The notes under the pieces are model-generated. The model did no database searches. It saw only the letters and a list, made by a program, of their open reading frames with translations, and was not told where the DNA came from. A stretch of 64,000 bases of DNA from Agarophyton chilense (taxonomy: Eukaryota > Rhodophyta > Florideophyceae > Gracilariales > Gracilariaceae): contig JARGXX010000071.1 in assembly GCA_030374765.1 (NCBI GenBank), positions 1,178,001 through 1,242,000 of the forward strand, given 5' to 3'. Below are positions 56,901-64,000 of the stretch, in pieces. Numbering within the stretch: the stretch's first letter is position 1; every line of letters begins with the position of its first letter. The translations under genes and the position numbers were made by a program.

Positions 56901-59336
56901 ACATTCCCGCATCGGTGAAACGCTTTATTCAAGCGAGTTGAATACACCGTTTCGGTTTCCATCGGCTTCTGCCGCGTATCCCTTAATGCAAGGATTGCTT
57001 CCTGAATCGCATTTCCAGTAGCGTATGACCTCAAGAGGTACTGCACCGCTTCGGGCCAGCACGTGACTCCCCCTTCCGAGGCTCGGGATGATCCACGGAC
57101 GGAGTTGAACTGGTCTTCAGCCATCCCCTTTAAGAAATAGGGTAATGCAAGATACTCTTGCGCTTCACTCATACCGAGGAGGTCAGCCTCCTGGACGAAC
57201 CTCGCAAGGAAATCGAGCACCAAAATTGGGTCTGTTCCTGTAAACTGCCTCTTCTGTAGGGTGATGCTCAGCCTTTTGATGTAGTCCTTCATCTAACCCG
57301 TTCCGCGGGATGTTCGATCTCCCGAAGGGTTATCCAACCGGTAATAGCGGTACGATAGCAGCTTCCGATAGAGAGGATTCGTCGTCTTCAGCTCCCTTAA
57401 TCCAAGGTGTTTCCTACCCTTCTTCCGGGTACGGATTGCCCCTTGAGAGGTGTAAGTAGCCTTCGACCGAGTCGCCCGGGATGACCGGCGTCCATCTTCA
57501 CTATCCGAAGATTCGGAGAACGAACTCGATGACGAGCGATTGGGATCGGAATCCGATAAATCCTCTTGGAGGTGAACCCTCTTCTTGGACTTGCGGCGGT
57601 CCCGTTTAGCGGAGCGGTGTTCTTCGTCTTCTGAAACGTCGGGTTTATCCTTCGAGGCTTCTGTGTCTCCGTCCATACGGATAAAGGCCTCGAGGGTGTC
57701 CAGCCGAGCTCGGAAGCGTTCCGCTTGCACGCGGTGTTCCTCCACGAGGCTCCGGTACTCCTGGACAAAGACCCTGGGGGTACCAAAGCTTTCCAAAAGA
57801 GAGTTCACATCCCTCCTCAGGGTACGAAGGTCATCGGCGACTCCCCGCTCCTGGGCGTCCTCCACCTTGCAGCGGAGGGTAGTAACCTCCTGAAGGAGCT
57901 CGACGTGAGCCGCGTTGGCGATATCGATTCGAGTCTCCAGGCGCTGTAATTCAGGGTCGGCCCGACTTTGGGGTGCTGCTGAGGGGGTCTCCACCACTGG
58001 GAGCTGGGCCCACAGCCACGACCTCTCGAGGACCTGAAACCACTGAGGGTGCTCTCCGAGTGTCCGGATCGATACCGAAATCGTTCCGATCTTCTGGAAT
58101 TGAGGTCCTCGACCTAGGCGGGGCCAGGGGCACTGAATTCGCTTGACGGTTCGATCCAGTCCTGGAACCACGGGTAGGCGGCGACATGCTGCAGACACGA
58201 CACCGACGATTTGGGGTAACGATGAAATTCGATCACGAGATTCCCGGAGAACGGATGACGTAACACAAAACTAAAATAAAATCCAATTCCACCCTTTCCA
58301 AAGGGGACCACTACAACAAATCTTCACGACGGTGCTTCCTCTTCCAAGAGATATTCCAACACGTGGATGACCAACCCAAAAGTCCGAGAACGGATTCTAA
58401 GTCGGGAGACCACTTGTGGAGCAAAACCCGGCGACCGGAAGTGCTCTCAAGGTGTTCGAAGCCTTGCTCCCTGGGGGAGGCAGACTCAGAGACAGAGCCC
58501 TCCGTTCCACCCGTAGTGTGGGGTGTAACTCCCACGGGGGATACCGGCAGTACCGACGGAGGTGAGGGGTAGAAACCGTTGGATCGGGAATGGGTATGGG
58601 TATCCCAAAGAATGGGGAGAATCCGGCGAAGAAGAAAAACGGGGCGAGGGTCGGGCACTAACAGGCACCGGACCCGAGAACCAGAAAAGGGGCGAAACAA
58701 CAAAAGAAACCCACTACAAGGGCGAAAACCTGTCCTCGAAAGGAAACACAAAAAGCACGCAACAAGTAAGCAGAACCCCCACGGGGTATCGTGCACGCAG
58801 GTCGTCTGAGCGGTCCCAAGGGGGTGGTTGCACGGAACCCAAACGTGGGCACTCTCCAAGTGGAGTCGTGTCCCTACGCAGGCGTTGCTAACCAGAGCCC
58901 GTTCCGGGTTGTAAGGCCGAAACGATGGCGACGAAGAACCTCTAAAGGTATCGAAGACCAACCTTGGTTACCATTTACTCTGAGCTTCGGACTGTCAGAT
59001 CTCGTCTCCCTAAGTAGGGCCCACTAACTAAACTCTACTAGTTACAGAAGTGCACACCTGCTCAGGGCCATACACGTGGAGATCCCACTGTCAGGGCCCA
59101 AAAGTCCAACGTTCTAACAAATATCCGAAAATCGGTGCCAAAATTAAGCCACGTGTATCACGGGGCCAATCCAGCCATGGGCCATCCGAATCTTCACGTC
59201 ATAGGCGAACTCTAACCAGAAAACCGTGCCACCTCAGCACACCTTAGAGGGGATCATAGTTATAACCCTCGGAGGGTTCAACCCTCATTCTATGAGTTGC
59301 ATCTTCAAGTATTCCCTAACTGGGCGTTGCTCTACA
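50985..59336 (-). mobile_element. Ty3/gypsy element C (copy 2)
   Basis: Copy of 31925-40276. 5' LTR 58415-59336, gag about 56156-58187, pol about 51637-56153. It carries most of the few differences between the two units. Broken like copy 1. Confidence 0.85.
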
Positions 59337-61267
59337 GCATCCGAGGAAAGGGGTGTGGGGGGAGGGGGGCACGCAGTTTGAGCACCTGGGGGTGGTTTGG
59401 GATACTGGAGAGATGGAGTTCACTGCTACCGCGGCCAAGGTGCAGAAGATCCGTGCGCTGGCGAAGAGTTTGATGTCGGAGGTTAGGGTGGGGAGGAGGC
59501 GGGTTTCCAGAACGCGGCTGGCATCTTTCTGTGGGGTAGCCGTGTCGATGATGTTTCCCATACCCCTGGCACGGTTCTACACGAGGAGCTTGCATGACGC
59601 TCTGGCGGACTGGACAAAGGCGAGGGATAAAACGTCTAGGAAGGGGCAACGGACGAGGTTATCGAACCGGGCGGTGGCTGACCTGAAGGTGTGGAGGAAG
59701 ATTGGAGAGGGCGGGAGACTGATGCAAGAGGAGAGGCAAGGGTGTGACCTGGGTGTGCGTACGGACGCCGAAGAGCTGGGGTGGGGTGGGACGGTGGGGA
59801 AGGACGTCGAGGCTGGAGCTGCTGGAGAGATGGAGGTGAGAGGGGTGTGGGTTTTTGGCGGGGAGGTCGAAAGAGGCCAGGGAACGCTATCCGGAAGGCC
59901 GTCTGGGGCCTTCAGCGAGAGCCGGCTGGAGGAGGTTCTAAGTGTGCAGGTGACGTCCCGGGAGGTATCGGAGGCAGTATCGGAGGCAGTATCGGGGTCG
60001 ATACATGCTGTGGTTGGCGAGAGGGTGGGAGGAGAGCAAGTAGCAATGCTGCTCAGTGACCACGGCGACGCAAAGAGGACAGTGAGCGCAAGGACGACGG
60101 AGTGGAGGGCTTTCTGTGAGTACCGAGTGGAAGTAAGCAGGGGTGGGGGTGGAGGTACTGAGGCGGTGGATGGGATTGACTTGGTCTGTTTTGTTGGCTG
60201 GCTCTCGGAGCAACGCAAGAAGGGCAAGCGCAGGGGTTCAAGTCGTTCTTTGCCGCAGTACCTCTCAGCGGTACGCACGATGCATTCTAAGCTCAACCTA
60301 CCGCTGCCTTCGAAGCCGACGGAGTACCCCCCTCTCCAGAGGGTGACCAAGGCGTACAAGAAGTGGGAGAGTGAACGGTTCCCTCTCGCAGATGTGCGGG
60401 TGGGGATGGGTGCTGGGCTGGCGAGACAGATCTGGAGGAAGGCGATGGCGGCGGGGGCAAGTGCGACGTGCGTGCTAGATGCAGCGATGGTGGTGTTCGC
60501 CTTCATATTTGGCCTGAGAGAGTCAAGTGTCCTGCATATCAAGGTTGAAGATATCTACGTGCTTACGTCCCGCCGGTGGGAGGTGCTAGTGCGGTTTTTG
60601 AAGGGAAGGACAACGGATGAGGCGGTTTTGAGGGATCCGAGGAGCTATGTGCCGCCGGGTCAAGATGAAGTGGAGACGCCGTTGTCTTTGGTGGTGATGC
60701 TTCTGTCGATGCGTGGGTCGGACTCGAAGTACCTTTTTTCTGGGAGGCGCCCGATTTCGGGATGGATGCAGCAGCGATTGCAACTGCTACTGAGGTCCGA
60801 AGGAGTCCGCGCGCCGGAGGGTTGTTGCTACTCGTCGCATAGCATGCGCCTGGGGTCATTGACGGAACGAATTCTGCGTGGGGGATCGGTCGTTGAGTTA
60901 CTCGCTCTCTACGATTGGGCATCCTCTTCGCAGGGTATGCTATCTGTCTACTTTGACCGAAGGATATCTACGACACGCCGGACTCAAGGTGGTTCTTTTC
61001 TAAAGGTGGTGTGTGATGGGCGGCCGGCCAGGTGGGGAGAAGTGGCTATTCCGGCTCTCTACGCGAGTCTCTTGGGGGTTGACAACCCCCAAGACAGGAG
61101 GCAGTTTGGACTTTTCATCCTACTGAAGACCGAAAGGATTTTTGTAATGAAAATATACACGGCTGACACGTGGACGCTGTGGAAGTCAAGGTGATAACAC
61201 ACCAGCAGAGATCGTCCCCAACCTGACCTCTGCTGGTATGCCTTTGACCTCGCCGAGTACGTTTTCT
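59337..61267 (+). pseudogene. DIRS RNase H / tyrosine recombinase piece and right end repeat (copy 2)
   Basis: Copy of 40277-42207; recombinase frame to 61194, end repeat 61117-61267. Confidence 0.85.
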
Positions 61268-64000
61268 CCCTCCCTAACCCACCCGTCCTTTTAGTCTTTC
61301 CTGCATGCCTTTGTCCCCGTTCCTGGCTATGGGACCCATGACTCCCCCACTTTAGGAATATCTAGCCGATTTTACATAGTATGAGCTAATGAGCCAGGTG
61401 CCCCATTCGGTACGAAGTGGGCGAGGATCCCCCATTTGGGGAACTGAGCTGTTTGTGTGGTAAAATCAATATTTTCATCTCGTTCAACAACCTACCGCAT
61501 TCAACAAGCCCTAACAATCCACTTGCAGTGCCACGCTTCCCCGACTACTTGATACTAAAATATACAAAACCGGGCTGTCCCCCCGTCCTTACCAAACCCG
61601 AACACAATACAGCATTTAGGCAACAAATTTCTTCTTACACTTTTCGTATACATGTGTGATACAAGTATTGCATGTCGACCTCTCACATTTGTATTTGAAC
61701 AACCAGTCACGAGAGAATGTTTGAATAAGAATGTTTGAATAAGATTCAAACATTCAACAGCTGACGTTACAAGGTATAAAGGCCCAGTCTTCAGGCGGTC
61801 GACCAATCAGTAAGGGGAACCTCCAGTATTCAGAGTGAGTAAACGTTTGGTAAGCTACTTTTACGTTTCGTAGCATTTAAGGTATGTTCACAGGAACAGA
61901 GAACATCATTAATGGGGATCCATGGTTCGTCCGACACTTTATCAGAGTGTGCAAGAACAAAGCAGTGCGATTGAGGAGTCGCAGCTACAACAGCGCAGCC
62001 AGAAGCTGCAAGCGTTGACAGAGACTGTGTTGACGCAGAATCAGAGTATCACGACTTTGCAAAGCCAGCGGCAGCAAAACAGACAGCAAAAAACAGCAGG
62101 GACTTCGAATGCGTTTAAAAATCCACCATTTGTTACATTTTCTGGAAAACCGTCTGACAGGACGACAAAAAGGGTAACCAGTTTCTTCTAATCTATCAAA
62201 AAAATACGGGAAACTTTTCAAATATTCAGATGACAAGATCTTTGACCTTGCAGAGTGTAACATCCAAGATAGAGCTGCATAATGGATAATGCGTCTAGAA
62301 AAAGAAGACAGTAAGCCTATCAGTCTTTTAGAACTGCAGAAAACCATGATCGAAGAATTTGTTTCGGCCAACGAAATGGTTATTGCAAGGGTGAAACGTA
62401 TGGACGTCCATCTGAAAGAAAACGGATCCATAGATGAGCATATTGCACGATTTGAAGACTTAATTACCTTATGTAGCACACAGAAGAATGAATCTTATAT
62501 CTATTTTTTCAACAGTCTTCCGAAATCATACAAATGTAAGTTGATGGAGACGTTTCCGACCTTGCAGACAGTTGATCGAACTGAAAATACATCTATGCAG
62601 CCAGTATATGATTATGCTAGGACACTGTAATTATCATTTAAGCAACCAGGCGAGTTGCAGTCCAGTGTTCAGAAGGAACAACGTCCAAAGAAGAAAAAGA
62701 GTGAGTCTGTGAAAAGTTCACAGAGTGCGGGAGTGTTCAAAGGAGACCATACCGTTTCGAAGGACAACAAGGCTGTTTGCTGAGGATCAATGAAGCGAGG
62801 AGAAATTGATTTGTACAGAAGAAATGATAGGTGTTGCAAGTGCGGGAGGAAGGGTTGGAACGATTTTGATCACTGTTGCAGACAAACGAGAGATGAGGAC
62901 AAGAGCTCCAATCACTCGAAAAACGAGTGATGCCGCGCTCAGGTGCGGCTTCGCAAGGCAATTTGCTGGACAATTTTCCTTACCTTTCTGCATTGAAGTA
63001 TGCAGAAGAGGACAACTGGATGTATGATGGAATGATAGCAGGGCATTGTGGATTCGTACGCATCTCATAAATTTATGTCAGTAGAGCACGCGAAGAGACT
63101 GAACTTGTTGCTGAATGAAGTCAAAGGTGTCGAAGTTGAACTTGGAGACTCATCGAAGACGAGAGTACTTGGCAGAGCCCTGGAAAGGGTTAAAATCAAA
63201 GGATTTTTGAGCGAGGAACAAGTCTTGGTGATCAACATGAAGGAAGACAATAGTGTTCCCATTCTCATATTGGGAAGAACTTGACTACGAGAGCACAACC
63301 CTCGAATTTACTGGTAGACAAATGTACTCAAGGTCAAACGCAGTATTGGTACTGTACTAGCGATACCTCCAGGAAGCAATAAGAATGCGGTGTCGAAAGA
63401 TATTTGCTTTAAACAGATATCGCTCAAAAAGATGTGTAGAAAAGTCAAAAAGGGAGAAGGCGAACTGTTCGCAGTCCGAGTGTCTAAGAACAAAGCGTCC
63501 ATAGCGTCCGAAGCAAATTACACTCCTGAATTTCGAGAGGTGTTAACAGAGTTCGAAGACATTTTTAAGGAAGAGTTGCGAGATGAGTCACCCCCCGCCA
63601 CGCAGAATGGAATTTGAAATCAAAATCATACCAGGTGCGCGACCTCCTGTTCGGCCTATTATCAGACTTTCACCTCGGGAGTTACAGGAACTGAAATTCC
63701 AATTGCAGAAGTATTTAGAAAAGGGACTCCTCAGACTTTCTTCTTCACCGTATGGAGCTCCCGTATTCTTCATCAAAAAGAAGAATAGAGGTCTTCGAAT
63801 GGTTTGTGATTACAGAGCATTAAACAGGATCACGATTCCAGATGCTAGTCCTATTCCCTTGATCAATGAGACAATTGATCAGGTAGCAGGAGCGCGGATC
63901 TTCTCACAGATTGATCTAATCAGGGGAAACCATCAAATGAAGCTCAAGGAAGAAGACTGTCATAAAACCGCTATACACACTCGATATGGATCCTTTGAGT
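61268..64000 (+). mobile_element. Ty3/gypsy element D (copy 2, runs off the window)
   Basis: Copy of 42208-44940: leader palindrome at 61729-61755, gag regions, protease-like region and the start of RT. Its continuation lies outside the window. Confidence 0.8.

Larger units (their letters stand above)
47777..64000. repeat. 19,060-bp tandem unit, copy 2 (cut by window end)
   Basis: 16,224 bp repeating 28717-44940 in the same orientation. The left junction joins post-Harbinger sequence to the middle of an LTR. Confidence 0.93.

Overview
Eukaryotic nuclear DNA, probably from an alga with few introns. A red alga is a guess, resting on mostly single-exon genes, short introns with CTAAC branch sites, MgtC-type membrane proteins with transit-like leaders, and a repeat-rich flank. 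No prokaryotic operon signals, CRISPR array or rRNA gene were seen.

1-16,000 is a compact host gene block. In order: a Dbp7/DDX31-type DEAD-box helicase (-), the RNA polymerase subunit RPB6 (+, three exons), a glucose-6-phosphate 1-epimerase (-), the La RNA-chaperone protein (+), a BAR-domain-like protein (+), two tandem MgtC/SapB-family membrane proteins (+,+), a bZIP transcription factor (-) and a METTL5-type 18S rRNA m6A methyltransferase (-). Helicase, La, RPB6 and METTL5 all belong to RNA and ribosome production, but nothing shows that they are co-regulated. From about 8.7 kb on the block becomes GC-rich and full of simple repeats, some of them inside coding sequence.

16,074-64,000 is almost entirely transposable elements. 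A DIRS-type tyrosine-recombinase retrotransposon, with 152-bp direct end repeats at 16,074 and 42,057, has been split by Ty3/gypsy elements. Element A (+, 17,453-29,270) has two 923-bp LTRs and carries a long antisense ORF between its chromodomain and 3' LTR. Element C (-, about 31,925-40,276) is a relative that has lost its 3' end. Element B (+, about 29,850-31,924) is a fragment of a sister family. The DIRS reverse-transcriptase piece at 29,271 is inverted relative to the rest of the DIRS element. The 5-bp target-site halves of the gypsy insertions pair across elements, which points to an inversion between A and C.

A different, decayed Ty3/gypsy element (D, 42,208-46,640) and a PIF/Harbinger-type transposase remnant (to 47,776) follow. 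The stretch 28,717-47,776 (19,060 bp) is then repeated in tandem from 47,777 to the window end. About 22 substitutions were counted by eye over 16.2 kb, so this is either a very recent segmental duplication or a haplotype artefact of assembly.

Coding starts were placed at ATG codons. Several long open frames start earlier only if GTG or TTG were allowed.
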